Source: Vibrio bivalvicida
Lineage (GTDB): Bacteria; Pseudomonadota; Gammaproteobacteria; Enterobacterales; Vibrionaceae
Reading direction: 5' to 3'
Assembly: GCF_001399455.2 (NCBI RefSeq)
Contig: NZ_LLEI02000018.1
Location: 37,813-101,812 of the forward strand
DNA length: 64,000 nucleotides
Below are positions 46,779-56,281 of this stretch, one piece after another (position 1 is the stretch's first letter; each line of letters begins with the position of its first letter). The position numbers and the translations under genes were made by a program. The notes under the pieces are model-generated. The model searched no databases. It saw nothing but the letters and a program-made list of their open reading frames with translations, and was not told the DNA's origin.

Positions 46779-49700
46779 CTAAGCATTCTGTTGTGGTGTT
46801 AGCTCTGATACCAGTTCAGCAAGCGGCTTAGGTTTGCCGATGACATAGCCCTGTGCATAATCGACCCCGAGTTCCATCAATTGTTCAATAATCTGAGTGT
46901 TTTCTACAAACTCGGCGACGGTTTGCTTACCCATTTGTCGAGCAAGATCGTTAATTGAACGCACCATTAAGTGGTCCATATCATTGGTGTCCATATCACG
47001 GACAAAAATGCCGTCTATTTTTACGATATCGACAGGAAGCTGCTTCAAGTATCCAAATGAAGATAAACCAGAACCAAAATCATCGAGTGCAATGTAGCAG
47101 CCTAACGCTTTAAGCTGACTAAAAAACTCAATCGCTTGCTTCATATTGCTCATTGCTGCGGTCTCTGTGATTTCAAGACAAATTTTTCCACACGGTACTG
47201 AACTGCGCGCAAGTTTTTCTAGCAAGAAAGCGATGAACTCTTTGTTGCCCATTGAATGGCCTGAAAGGTTTATCGAACAGCGCGCCAATTGCTCTAGTAC
47301 CTCAGGGTGCTGTTCAAACCAAGTAAGAGTCTGGTTGACCACTTGTTTGTCGAGCAAATGAGCAATGTTGTAACGCTCAGAAGCTGGCATAAAAATACCG
47401 GGGGAAATATATTCACCATCGGCGTTTTTAATTCGAATCAGTATTTCAAAGTGCATTCCCTGCTCATTACCCGTCAAGTCAAGAATCTGCTGAGCAAAGA
47501 GTTCTATTCTATTGTTGGCCAGAGCGTTGTGCACTAAGTTGACGCTTTCCATTTCTTGCTCTCGGCGACGTAATTCTTGGTCATCAAGACAATACATGCT
47601 GAAGCGATTGCGCCCTTCTTCTTTAGCCACATGACAAGCGGTGTCGGCTTGAGCGTGAACCATTTGTGGCGATGAAGCCGTATGGTCAATTAAACGTATA
47701 CCTATTGAACAGTTCAATGTAAGACTAATATCTTCCCAAATAAACGCATGTTCACTCAAGGTATTGATGATAGTCGTGGCAAGTTTCTTGGCATCCATTT
47801 CCGTACAATCTTTCAATAGGATGGCAAACTCATCGCCCCCTAAGCGTGCCAGGATCGTATTGTAAGGCAACACTTCTTCCAGCATGCTGGCACAAAACTG
47901 GATGGCGGCATCTCCGGCCTCGTGCCCCGCGGTATCATTAAGTACTTTAAGCTGATCAAGGTCGATATAGAGCATCGCATGTGTTCGGGTATAGCTTTCG
48001 ACCTCACGCAGTGCCTTCTCCAACTCCTTTTCGAAGTAGTTACGACTGTAAGTACCTGTCAGCAAATCATGTTGCGCTTGATATTGAAGCTGCTCTGATA
48101 ACGCTTTGGTCTCAGTAACATCTTCGCCAACAATGAGTAGGTGCCCTGATTCAGCCAAAGGACGAATGTTTTCACGCACCCAAACAATATGTCCATCAGC
48201 ATGGCGATATTCAATTTCTCGGCGCCATACACCTTTAATCGCCTGCTTAGGTTGCAGCAGAACTTGCCTTGGCACTAGCGAATTATTGTTGTGATAGAAT
48301 TCTTTCAACCTATGGCCAAGAACCTGCTCAGAGCGATAACCCAATAGTTGCTCAGCAAACTGGTTAACTTGTTGGATGCGATTTTGCTCATCTAGGGTAA
48401 CCATCATTACAGGTTGCTGATCGTAATAATGGCTTAAGTTGGCCTCTCGTTGATAGAGACGCTCTTCTGTAATTTTGCGTGAAGTAATGTCACGCGCCTC
48501 TAATAAGTACTGACTACCTTCATTCAGCAGAGGTATTGGCTTAAGCGAAAGTTCTAATACCATCGAGCCTTGATCGGCATGCCAAATTTCAGCCTCAAAC
48601 TGAACAATAGCGTCGTGCTCTTTAGTGATAAAAAATTGCTTCAATTGATCTCTAGCTTGCTGTTCCCAATGGCGATGCTGCCATATTGGACGCTCAACAC
48701 TAAAGTTTTGGTCATAGAGCAGATCCTGCAGCTTGCGATTGCTTGACATAATGTGGCCGCTGGCATCAATCACCCCAATAAAATGATAGCTCTGATCAAA
48801 AACCATTTCGATTAATGTTTGGCTCTCTTTTGCAAGCTGCTCACTACGCTTTATCCGGCTGAGATAATAGATAAGAATCATAATGATAACCGCCAGAAAA
48901 AGTACCAAACTGCCTGCTATTTCTAGCTCCTGCTGATAACGGTCAGAAAAAGATTGAGGCTTATTGAAAATAACAGATGTCGCCTCTCCTTCTATGCCGA
49001 GCCCCCATTTCAACACAGCTTGATAGTCGAGTTTGATTTCTGGAATGCCCACTTCAACTTTTGGTAGCTGAGCTTCTGGATTGTCTAGCACGCGTTGCAA
49101 TAGTTTCGCCGTCTGCTGACCATGCTGCCGACCACTTTGAATTACACCGCCCACAGCTCCGTAACCTAAGCCCAAGTCATGCACCATATAAATTGGTGCC
49201 TTAGAGGCTTCATTCAACTGCTGCCAATGCTCTTGCTGAGCCACAATAGAGCCATCTATTTCTCGGTAGTAAATCCAAAAAATGACACTCGCTGTACTTT
49301 CTAGCTTTGTAGCAAACTCAATGAGCTGTTCAAATTTTTCCGGAATAAGTGAAACCACTCGATCATTATATTCCGGGTAGTGAGTTAAAAACTTGTCAAT
49401 TTGTGAACGTGCAGCCGCGCCAGTCACCGAATAGTCGGTAACGATATAGATTGACTTAACTTCAGGTTGAATACGCTCTATCAGTGAGATATTGCTGTAA
49501 AGATCAATATCTTCCGTTACACCTGTCGCGTTAAGATCTTTATGCATGTTGGGGTCGTAGCCATTGATCCCACCGAAGATAACTGGCGTATCCCCTAAAA
49601 TGGGTGCCAGTTTGTTCATCAGCAGCAAAGCATTATTGTCACTGACGACAACGGCTTTAAACTGCTCTTGCTCAAATTTAGTTTTATAGAGAGAGTACAA

Positions 49701-49964
49701 TTGTTCAAAGTAGGCATCGCTCTGTATTCGCTTGGTATCGAGATACAGAACACGTGTAGAGATATGAGCGTTCTTCAGTTGCTGTTCTAAACCCTTTTGA
49801 AAGGTATCAGTCCAAAAGAAACCTTGATGGTAGGAGTGCACCACTAACACATCATTTTCACTTGCTCGCGTAGCAAAAGTGGTAACTAGCGCTAGAAGGA
49901 TTAGACACAAACGCACTAAAATAGTCTCAAAATCAAAGGAGTATGGATATAATTGTATCACCAC
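46779..49964 (-). CDS. Membrane sensor with periplasmic ABC-substrate-binding-like domain, PAS, GGDEF and EAL domains
   Basis: 1061 residues from a GTG at 49964; a GTG at 49916 giving MRLCLILLALVTTFATRASE looks a better signal-peptide start. Periplasmic ABC_sub_bind-type domain ~40-320, membrane span ~350-370, two PAS domains ~380-630, GGDEF ~640-790 with intact ARLGGDEFAIL, EAL ~815-1055 with FEILIRI, CLEITETA, ALDDFGSGLSSFGYL, VKIDG. The inhibitory RxxD site before GGDEF is absent (PYNT). Probably makes and/or degrades cyclic di-GMP in response to a periplasmic ligand. Confidence 0.9.
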   Translation of the reverse strand: MVIQLYPYSFDFETILVRLCLILLALVTTFATRASENDVLVVHSYHQGFFWTDTFQKGLEQQLKNAHISTRVLYLDTKRIQSDAYFEQLYSLYKTKFEQEQFKAVVVSDNNALLLMNKLAPILGDTPVIFGGINGYDPNMHKDLNATGVTEDIDLYSNISLIERIQPEVKSIYIVTDYSVTGAAARSQIDKFLTHYPEYNDRVVSLIPEKFEQLIEFATKLESTASVIFWIYYREIDGSIVAQQEHWQQLNEASKAPIYMVHDLGLGYGAVGGVIQSGRQHGQQTAKLLQRVLDNPEAQLPKVEVGIPEIKLDYQAVLKWGLGIEGEATSVIFNKPQSFSDRYQQELEIAGSLVLFLAVIIMILIYYLSRIKRSEQLAKESQTLIEMVFDQSYHFIGVIDASGHIMSSNRKLQDLLYDQNFSVERPIWQHRHWEQQARDQLKQFFITKEHDAIVQFEAEIWHADQGSMVLELSLKPIPLLNEGSQYLLEARDITSRKITEERLYQREANLSHYYDQQPVMMVTLDEQNRIQQVNQFAEQLLGYRSEQVLGHRLKEFYHNNNSLVPRQVLLQPKQAIKGVWRREIEYRHADGHIVWVRENIRPLAESGHLLIVGEDVTETKALSEQLQYQAQHDLLTGTYSRNYFEKELEKALREVESYTRTHAMLYIDLDQLKVLNDTAGHEAGDAAIQFCASMLEEVLPYNTILARLGGDEFAILLKDCTEMDAKKLATTIINTLSEHAFIWEDISLTLNCSIGIRLIDHTASSPQMVHAQADTACHVAKEEGRNRFSMYCLDDQELRRREQEMESVNLVHNALANNRIELFAQQILDLTGNEQGMHFEILIRIKNADGEYISPGIFMPASERYNIAHLLDKQVVNQTLTWFEQHPEVLEQLARCSINLSGHSMGNKEFIAFLLEKLARSSVPCGKICLEITETAAMSNMKQAIEFFSQLKALGCYIALDDFGSGLSSFGYLKQLPVDIVKIDGIFVRDMDTNDMDHLMVRSINDLARQMGKQTVAEFVENTQIIEQLMELGVDYAQGYVIGKPKPLAELVSELTPQQNA

Positions 49965-50017
49965 TGATGATAAATTGTACTAATTCCACAAAGTTAGGCT
50001 GATTAATAAGGACTCAC

Positions 50018-50482
50018 ATGCAAGCACACGGTATTAAACTTGATGACTTAGATAAAGCCATCTTAAAGACTTTAATGGAAGACGCTCGTACTCCTTATGC
50101 CGAAATGGCTAAACAATTCGAGGTTAGCCCCGCAACGATCCATGTTCGAATCGAAAAAATGAAGTCAGCGGATATAATTCAGGGTACAGAAGTGATCGTC
50201 GATACCAAAAAGCTTGGATACGACGTCTGTTGCTTCATCGGCATTAACCTTAATGCAGCACGTGATTACCATTCTGCGCTAGAAAAGCTCAATGCGCTTG
50301 AAGAAGTGGTTGAAGCTTATTACACCACAGGAGCCTATAATATTTTCGTAAAGCTCATGTGTCGCTCTATAGAAGAGCTACAGTACGTTTTAATCGATAA
50401 GTTACAGGCGATTGATGAAGTGCAATCGACGGAAACTTTAATATCTTTGCAAAACCCAATCAACCGTAACGTCAATCCATAA
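50018..50482 (+). CDS. asnC: Lrp/AsnC-family regulator AsnC
   Basis: 154 residues. Helix-turn-helix LDKAILKTLMEDARTPYAEM, AKQFEVSPATIHVRIEKMK and RAM ligand domain VEAYYTTGAYNIFVKLMCRS; very close to E. coli AsnC along its length, including C-terminal STETLISLQNPI. It activates asparagine synthetase asnA in E. coli. No asnA is in this window. Confidence 0.9.
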   Translation: MQAHGIKLDDLDKAILKTLMEDARTPYAEMAKQFEVSPATIHVRIEKMKSADIIQGTEVIVDTKKLGYDVCCFIGINLNAARDYHSALEKLNALEEVVEAYYTTGAYNIFVKLMCRSIEELQYVLIDKLQAIDEVQSTETLISLQNPINRNVNP

Positions 50483-50506
50483 AAAAACTCGCCTAGGCGA
50501 GTTTTT
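50483..50506. terminator. asnC terminator
   Basis: 24-bp perfect palindrome AAAAACTCGCCT and complement, serving convergent genes. Confidence 0.88.
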
Positions 50507-50525
50507 ATTATTCAGTATCGAGCAA

Positions 50526-50810
50526 TTACTTCGATTCTAAATATTGCTTTAGATCATCGACAGAGATGCCTTGCTCAGCTATCTCTTTGGCTAAAGATTC
50601 AATCTGTTCACCTTTGCGTGAATCAATCACTTGCTGAAACTGATAAACCATATCACGCAAGACTGGCAGTGGTACTTGTTTTGCTGCACTTCGAATGCGT
50701 TCACCACTTTGACTGCCTAGCTCACTCAAAAGTTTACCAAACATAATTTTTTCTGGAGTATCTTCCAATTGCTCCAATACACGAGCCATCTCGTATGTTG
50801 TCATTGACAT
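50526..50810 (-). CDS. Small helical protein, unknown function
   Basis: 94 residues. All-helical pattern (MARVLEQLEDTPEKIMFGKL, QVIDSRKGEQIESLAKEIAE) ending in EQGISVDDLKQYLESK, a tail loosely like that of H-NS-family proteins (…ISLEELKA), but lacking their DNA-binding loop. ATG weakly spaced from GAT. Convergent with asnC. I do not assign a function. Confidence 0.6.
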   Translation of the reverse strand: MSMTTYEMARVLEQLEDTPEKIMFGKLLSELGSQSGERIRSAAKQVPLPVLRDMVYQFQQVIDSRKGEQIESLAKEIAEQGISVDDLKQYLESK

Positions 50811-50892
50811 CGTTGTGATTTATCCACAGAACTCGATATAAGAAGCTCAAATATACATCGTTTGGTTAGATTATCAAGGCTTGTCAGACTCG

Positions 50893-52086
50893 CTAAGCCG
50901 TTGCATGGTGCCAAGTTTTCCCGACCCTTGACCATAGAATGGCCAGCGCAGGAGCAACTATCAGCATTAAGGTCGCGATCATGACATGAGGTTCCATACC
51001 TAGTCGCTGAACGCTACCAACCACTAAGCCGGAACCACTCATCTGAAATAGTCCAAGTAATGCCGCCGCTGTACCCGCTTTATCACCAAAAGGTGCGAGT
51101 GCCTTTCCTGCTGATGCACCAAGTATCCAGGCAAAACCTACAGATGATATAAAGATAGGGAACATAAAGGCAAAAGCAGTAGAATGTCCGATTAGAGCAA
51201 GCATAGTGACACCCGCGATAGCTAGAGTAATGATACCGACCGACAGCGTTTTGTGAGTGCCAAATTTGTCCATAAACTTAGGTGCACTCATACAAGCAAC
51301 AATGTTAAATGCTGCATTGATACCGAACCACATAGTAAATTGGTTCATTGACAGACCGAGGTTTTCCATCAACACAACAGGCGCAGACGTCACATAACCA
51401 AGAATCACTGCCATAGCTAACATACATAGTGTTGCATGGAAGAGGAATGTAGGCGTTTTGATCACATCCAGATAACGGTTAAGCTTAAACACAGGCTCTT
51501 TGCTTAGCTGTGGATTCGTCTCCTTTAAACCAAGCCAAAGCATGGCCAGTACTACAACAGCAAAACCAGCCATAAAGCTAAAATTTGCTCGCCAACCGAA
51601 CTGCTGTGTTAACCAACTCCCCAAGATTGGAGCAAGTGCAGGAATAAAACATATTGCACCATTTAGGTAGCTAATCATCTTACCGCTTTTCTGCGGACCA
51701 AAAATGTCGCGAACTGTTGCAAAGGCTGCTACCGATGTCGCGCACGCACCTAAGCCTTGTAGCAATCGAGACATAAGCATCCACTCTATATTTTGAGCAC
51801 TCCACGCCAATAAAGCGCTCACTGCGTAGATACTAACACCTCCCAATGCAACAGTTCGACGTCCTAACTTGTCTGCTAAAGGACCTGCAAACAACTGTCC
51901 TACCCCCATAGCAAACAAAAACCAAGTAATTGTGTCTTGAGCAAGAGCATGTTCCACGTGGAACGCAGTTGAGATCATTGGTAGTGCAGGCAAGTAGATA
52001 TCTATCGCCAATGGGCTGAATAGAACCAGTAGTGTAAGCAACACTAACTGTAATTTACGAGGGGAACTTTCATTTGCCACTTGCAC
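50893..52086 (-). CDS. Bcr/CflA-type MFS drug exporter
   Basis: 397 residues, twelve membrane spans. DHA1 signatures LAIDIYLPALPMI in span 1, GPLADKLGRRTVALGG in loop 2-3 and RLLQGLGACATSVAAFATVR in span 4. Likely proton-driven export of drugs or dipeptide-like compounds. Divergent from a LysR gene at 52191, which may regulate it. A parS-like site lies in its coding sequence at 51950. Confidence 0.9.
   Translation of the reverse strand: MQVANESSPRKLQLVLLTLLVLFSPLAIDIYLPALPMISTAFHVEHALAQDTITWFLFAMGVGQLFAGPLADKLGRRTVALGGVSIYAVSALLAWSAQNIEWMLMSRLLQGLGACATSVAAFATVRDIFGPQKSGKMISYLNGAICFIPALAPILGSWLTQQFGWRANFSFMAGFAVVVLAMLWLGLKETNPQLSKEPVFKLNRYLDVIKTPTFLFHATLCMLAMAVILGYVTSAPVVLMENLGLSMNQFTMWFGINAAFNIVACMSAPKFMDKFGTHKTLSVGIITLAIAGVTMLALIGHSTAFAFMFPIFISSVGFAWILGASAGKALAPFGDKAGTAAALLGLFQMSGSGLVVGSVQRLGMEPHVMIATLMLIVAPALAILWSRVGKTWHHATA
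51950..51965. other. parS site 1 (ParB-binding)
   Basis: TGTTCCACGTGGAACG: 15 of 16 positions fit a palindrome and match the classic TGTTCCACGTGGAACA parS. Inside the MFS gene. First of three such sites within 7 kb. Confidence 0.8.
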
Positions 52087-52190
52087 TACGAACTCCGATG
52101 CACTTGATGAATTTGTCCATATACTAAGCTAAACTAGATATGCCAACCAATGACATATAGTCATCAATATTATTCCAATAGAGAATTTCT

Positions 52191-53144
52191 ATGAATATTG
52201 AGAAGCTAGCTCGCATCGATCTTAATCTATTGGTTTGCTTGCGGGTGCTAATAGAAGAATTGAATGTAACACGTGCAGCACATAGATTATGTTTAAGTCA
52301 ATCAGCTGTCAGCAAAAGCTTAGCCAAGCTAAGAACCCAATTTGATGACCCGCTTTTCGTTCGTCATGCTCATGGGCTAAAGCCAACACCTAAGGCCCTG
52401 TTTCTCAAGCCCAAGCTTGAAATTCTTATTAACCAACTCGAACAACTTACCCAGCCTGAACAGTTTTCAGCGAGTTCGAGTGACTATCGCTACCAAATTG
52501 CCGCAGTAGAAAGCGTTTACCCGTTAATTCTTCCCCACTTTTTGCCCGAGATTTTTAAACGTGCACCTGGTGTAACCATTAGTACTCACGCATGGGCCGA
52601 AGAAACATTTAAACAATTACAACGCGGAGAAATTGACCTTGGGATTACTGGTAAGGATATTGACATAAACGACGCTAAGTTAACCATGCTTCCACCGAGT
52701 GATATTTGCGAGCAAGAGATCTATCGTGACAACCAGATGTGTTTAGTACGAAAAGAACATCCAGCGCTTAGCCAACATTGGAACTTGGAAAACTACCTTT
52801 CTCAACGCCACGTACAAGTTAGATGCGATGGTAACGAACGCTGGCTACTCGACTATCGATTAGCGGATATAGGTAAAGAGCGTGATATCGCTATTACTGT
52901 GCCTGATTTCAACAGTGCAGCTAGCCTCTGCTCATATACTGATTTCGTGTTTACTGCACCAAGCCATTTCGTCAAACTTGCTTCGAAGCAACTCAGCTTA
53001 ACTGTTTTGCCACTACCGATGGAATTTCCTCCTATGGCTTATACGTTGTTTTGGCACCGAGACAGAGAAAATGACCCAGCTTTGTCTTGGCTACGGCAAA
53101 TTATTCGTGACAAAACCACAGCACTTAGACAATTTGCAGGCTGA
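52191..53144 (+). CDS. LysR-family regulator
   Basis: 317 residues. Starts IEKLARIDLNLLVCLRVLIE with helix-turn-helix NVTRAAHRLCLSQSAVSKSL at 24-43, then the NodD/PnbR-like effector domain. Divergent from the MFS exporter with a ~100-bp shared region, a common regulator-target arrangement; a link to the peptidase downstream is less likely. Confidence 0.88.
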   Translation: MNIEKLARIDLNLLVCLRVLIEELNVTRAAHRLCLSQSAVSKSLAKLRTQFDDPLFVRHAHGLKPTPKALFLKPKLEILINQLEQLTQPEQFSASSSDYRYQIAAVESVYPLILPHFLPEIFKRAPGVTISTHAWAEETFKQLQRGEIDLGITGKDIDINDAKLTMLPPSDICEQEIYRDNQMCLVRKEHPALSQHWNLENYLSQRHVQVRCDGNERWLLDYRLADIGKERDIAITVPDFNSAASLCSYTDFVFTAPSHFVKLASKQLSLTVLPLPMEFPPMAYTLFWHRDRENDPALSWLRQIIRDKTTALRQFAG

Positions 53145-53231
53145 CAGCAAAAAGAGTAGCTTATTCGCATCGTCCACTTAACGTCACTCACGCCGACATG
53201 GACGCCTTACTAATATGAAGGATTAACACAG

Positions 53232-55022
53232 ATGCTTACAACAATAGAGCAACGCCTATCCGCAATTCGTGACTGGCTAGCCCAGCACAACATTGATGCC
53301 TTGCTTGTCCCACATGAAGACGAATACCTAGGCGAATACGTACCAGCACATAATGAGCGCTTACATTGGCTAACTGGCTTTACTGGTTCAGCAGGTGTCG
53401 CCGTTATAACTCAAGACAAGGCAGCGATCTTTGTCGATGGTCGCTACACGGTGCAAGTGACCAAACAAGTTCCTGCCGATCTATTCGAGTACCGTCACTT
53501 AATTGAAGAACCTGCGCTAGATTGGATTAAAGACCAGCTAACTAGTGGAGCTTGTGTAGCAATCGATCCTCGTATGCACAACTCAGCTTGGTTAGACATG
53601 GCACAAGCAAAACTAGCAGAATCACTTGAGCTTAAGACTCTTAACGGCAACCCAATTGATGAGCTTTGGCTTGATCGCCCTGCTCCTGTGGTTTCTGACG
53701 TTCGCCTGATGGCAACAGAAGCAGTTGGTCAATCTAGTCAAAGCAAACGCCAACAAATTGCTGATTTAATAAAAACAACAGGCGCAGACAGCGCAGTGAT
53801 TACTGCACTAGACTCTGTTTGTTGGTTACTTAACGTGCGCGGTCTTGATGTATCACGCCTGCCGGTTCTTCTTTCTCACGCGATTCTTCATTCAGACTCA
53901 AGTGTAGAATACTTCCTCGACCCTGCTCGCCTACCGAAAGGATTTGAAGCTCATGTAGGTAATGGTGTAAGTGTACATCACCCAGAAGCACTGCAAGCAA
54001 GACTAGAAAGCTTGTCAGGTAAGAAAGTGTTGGTTGACCCAGCGACAAGCAGCGCATGGTTTAAGCTGGTTCTACAAAATACTGGGGCGACTGTATTAAG
54101 CGCTGCGGATCCATGCCTAATGCCAAAAGCTGCTAAGAACGCTGTCGAAATTGCAGGAATGAAAGCGTGTCACATTCGTGATGGTGTGGCGATGAGCAAG
54201 TTCCTAAGTTGGTTAGATGCGGAGGTAGCAGTCGGCAACCTGCATGACGAAGCGACACTATCTGACAAGCTAGAAGCGTTCCGTAGCGAAGACCCTACTC
54301 TAATGGACCTTAGCTTCGACACGATTTCAGCAGCAGGCGGAAACGCGGCAATGTGTCACTACAATCATGAGAACCAACCGGAACCTGGTAAAATTGAATT
54401 AAACACACTTTACCTCGTAGATTCAGGCGGCCAGTACCTAGATGGCACAACAGACATCACTCGTACAATCGCGATCGGTCAACCATCACACGAGATGATT
54501 AAGCAATTCACCCTCGCTCTAAAAGGTCATATCGGTGTTGCTCGTGCTCGATTCCCTAAAGGTACTCGTGGTTACCAAATTGATACGCTCGCTCGTCAGC
54601 ACCTATGGGCTGAAGGCTATGATTACGATCATGGTACCGGTCATGGTGTTGGTCACTTCCTAAGTGTTCATGAAGGGCCCGCTAGTATTTCCAAGAGACA
54701 AATCGATGTTCCTCTTACAGAAGGCATGGTGCTATCGAACGAGCCTGGTTACTACCGCGCTGATGCATTTGGTATCCGTATCGAGAACTTAGAGCTTGTT
54801 GTCGAAACACCTACCAATGGTGACTTCCCTGTTCTATCTTTTGAATCGCTAACACGCTGCCCGATCGACAAGCGTAACATCAATGTAGATATGCTGACTC
54901 GACCAGAGTTGGCTTGGCTGAATGACTACCACCAAAAAGTCTGGGATGAAATCAGCCCACTAGTTGAAGGTGAAGTGAAAGAATGGCTTCGTCAGTCAAC
55001 CTTGCCACTGACTCATGGCTAG
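53232..55022 (+). CDS. Xaa-Pro aminopeptidase, long (three-domain) form
   Basis: 596 residues. Two creatinase-like N-terminal domains (1-~310) precede an M24 metallopeptidase domain. Metal ligands: two Asp in YLVDSGGQYLDGTTDITRT, His in GHGVGHFLSVHEGP, Glu in VLSNEPGYY and Glu in GIRIENLELVV. It removes N-terminal residues preceding proline. It resembles eukaryote-type aminopeptidase P (~600 residues) more than E. coli PepP (441). No signal peptide, so cytosolic. Confidence 0.92.
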   Translation: MLTTIEQRLSAIRDWLAQHNIDALLVPHEDEYLGEYVPAHNERLHWLTGFTGSAGVAVITQDKAAIFVDGRYTVQVTKQVPADLFEYRHLIEEPALDWIKDQLTSGACVAIDPRMHNSAWLDMAQAKLAESLELKTLNGNPIDELWLDRPAPVVSDVRLMATEAVGQSSQSKRQQIADLIKTTGADSAVITALDSVCWLLNVRGLDVSRLPVLLSHAILHSDSSVEYFLDPARLPKGFEAHVGNGVSVHHPEALQARLESLSGKKVLVDPATSSAWFKLVLQNTGATVLSAADPCLMPKAAKNAVEIAGMKACHIRDGVAMSKFLSWLDAEVAVGNLHDEATLSDKLEAFRSEDPTLMDLSFDTISAAGGNAAMCHYNHENQPEPGKIELNTLYLVDSGGQYLDGTTDITRTIAIGQPSHEMIKQFTLALKGHIGVARARFPKGTRGYQIDTLARQHLWAEGYDYDHGTGHGVGHFLSVHEGPASISKRQIDVPLTEGMVLSNEPGYYRADAFGIRIENLELVVETPTNGDFPVLSFESLTRCPIDKRNINVDMLTRPELAWLNDYHQKVWDEISPLVEGEVKEWLRQSTLPLTHG

Positions 55023-55024
55023 AA

Positions 55025-55070
55025 ACTGGATAACTGGATAACTGGATAACTGGATAACTGGATAACTGGA
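55025..55070. repeat. Tandem repeat: 5.75 x ACTGGATA
   Basis: Perfect 8-bp units from 2 bp after the aminopeptidase stop codon. The complementary unit contains the TCCAG core (ATCCAGTT), as do the CTCCAGCT units at 33156-33211. Followed by AATAGAGGGTTGAT, like the other array. Confidence 0.97.
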
Positions 55071-55076
55071 AAGAAT

Positions 55077-55107
55077 AGAGGGTTGATGTGATGCATCAAC
55101 CCTCTTT
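55077..55107. terminator. Bidirectional terminator (aminopeptidase / thiH)
   Basis: Stem AGAGGGTTGATG / CATCAACCCTCT, loop TGATG, T run on plus strand. Shares GGGTTGAT core with the palindrome at 33220. Confidence 0.85.
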
Positions 55108-55121
55108 ATTATTGTTAGTTG

Positions 55122-55137
55122 TGTTTCACGTGAAACA
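55122..55137. other. parS site 2 (ParB-binding)
   Basis: Perfect 16-bp TGTTTCACGTGAAACA, extended to 18 bp by flanking G/C, in the intergenic space 7 bp after the thiH stop on the opposite strand. This is the Vibrio chromosome I parS form. Confidence 0.92.
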
Positions 55138-55144
55138 CCAATTC

Positions 55145-56263
55145 TTAAGATAGACCTGAATAAGCAGAGTGCCAATCTCGCCAAACGGGGTCAAACCCTT
55201 TAGCGCGAATCATATCTTCGACTGTACCTGCACTTCGCTCATCACAAATTTCAAATTGCTCCAGTTCAGTGTCATCCATCGCATAGCCACCTGGTTGAGT
55301 TTTTGATGCTGCAGACATGGTTGTGATCCCCAAGGGTAAGACATTATCTCTAAATTTTGGTGACTCACGAGTCGATAGAGACAACTCTACTTCAGGATTC
55401 AACAAGCGATAAGCACAAATGAGTTGGACCAATTGTTTATCTGTCATCACCGACTTTGGCTGAAGCGCTCCCTCACATGGACGCAATCGTGGGAACGAAA
55501 TCGAGTAACGAGTTTGCCAATAGGTGCGCTCTAGATAATCGAGATGCGCCGCAACATAAAAGCAATCAGTTCGCCACTCTTCCAAGCCAATCAAGGCACC
55601 GATACCAATCTTATCTATGCCCGCTTTTGCCAATCGATCCGCAGTATCTAGTCGGTACTCAAAATCCATCTTGTTACCACGCAAGTGGTGCTCAGCATAG
55701 GTAGATGGATGATATGTTTCTTGATACACCATCACGGCGTCCAACCCTAAGGTCTTTAGTTCAGCATACTGATCTTGATCGAGCGGCTGAACTTCCATCG
55801 CCAAATAGTTAAAGCGCTGCTTTATCATTGGCACCATTTCACGGAAATAGTTCATGCCCACTTTGGTTTCGTGTTCGCCTGTTACTAGCAAAACGCTATC
55901 AAACTTCATTCGTTTGATCGCTTCCACTTCCGCAGACACTTCATCTTTGTTTAGAGTACGACGCTTAATACGGTTCTCCATCGAGAAGCCACAATAAGTA
56001 CAAGCATTGGCACACAAGTTAGACAGGTACAGGGGAATATAGAGTGACATAGTATTGCCAAACCGTTTACGAGTTGCCGTGTAAGACAACTGAGCCATCT
56101 GCTCCAAATAGGGCTCGGCAGCAGGCGAAATTAATGCCTTGAAGTCTTCTAAATTACGCTTGGGTTTATTCAATGCACGTTCGACTTCTTGCGCCGTCTT
56201 GGCATAGATCGACATCGAAATGTCGTCCCAATTGAGCTGCTTAAATTGTTCAACGAAACTCAT
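55145..56263 (-). CDS. thiH: 2-Iminoacetate synthase ThiH (radical SAM)
   Basis: 372 residues. SAM-cluster motif LYLSNLCANACTYCGFSMEN (C-x3-C-x2-C), and YQETYHPSTYAEHHL typical of ThiH. Cleaves tyrosine to dehydroglycine for the thiazole ring; anaerobe/facultative counterpart of ThiO. Last gene of the thi operon; 18 bp after thiG. Confidence 0.96.
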   Translation of the reverse strand: MSFVEQFKQLNWDDISMSIYAKTAQEVERALNKPKRNLEDFKALISPAAEPYLEQMAQLSYTATRKRFGNTMSLYIPLYLSNLCANACTYCGFSMENRIKRRTLNKDEVSAEVEAIKRMKFDSVLLVTGEHETKVGMNYFREMVPMIKQRFNYLAMEVQPLDQDQYAELKTLGLDAVMVYQETYHPSTYAEHHLRGNKMDFEYRLDTADRLAKAGIDKIGIGALIGLEEWRTDCFYVAAHLDYLERTYWQTRYSISFPRLRPCEGALQPKSVMTDKQLVQLICAYRLLNPEVELSLSTRESPKFRDNVLPLGITTMSAASKTQPGGYAMDDTELEQFEICDERSAGTVEDMIRAKGFDPVWRDWHSAYSGLS

Positions 56264-56281
56264 TTTATTCTCGCTTAGAAC

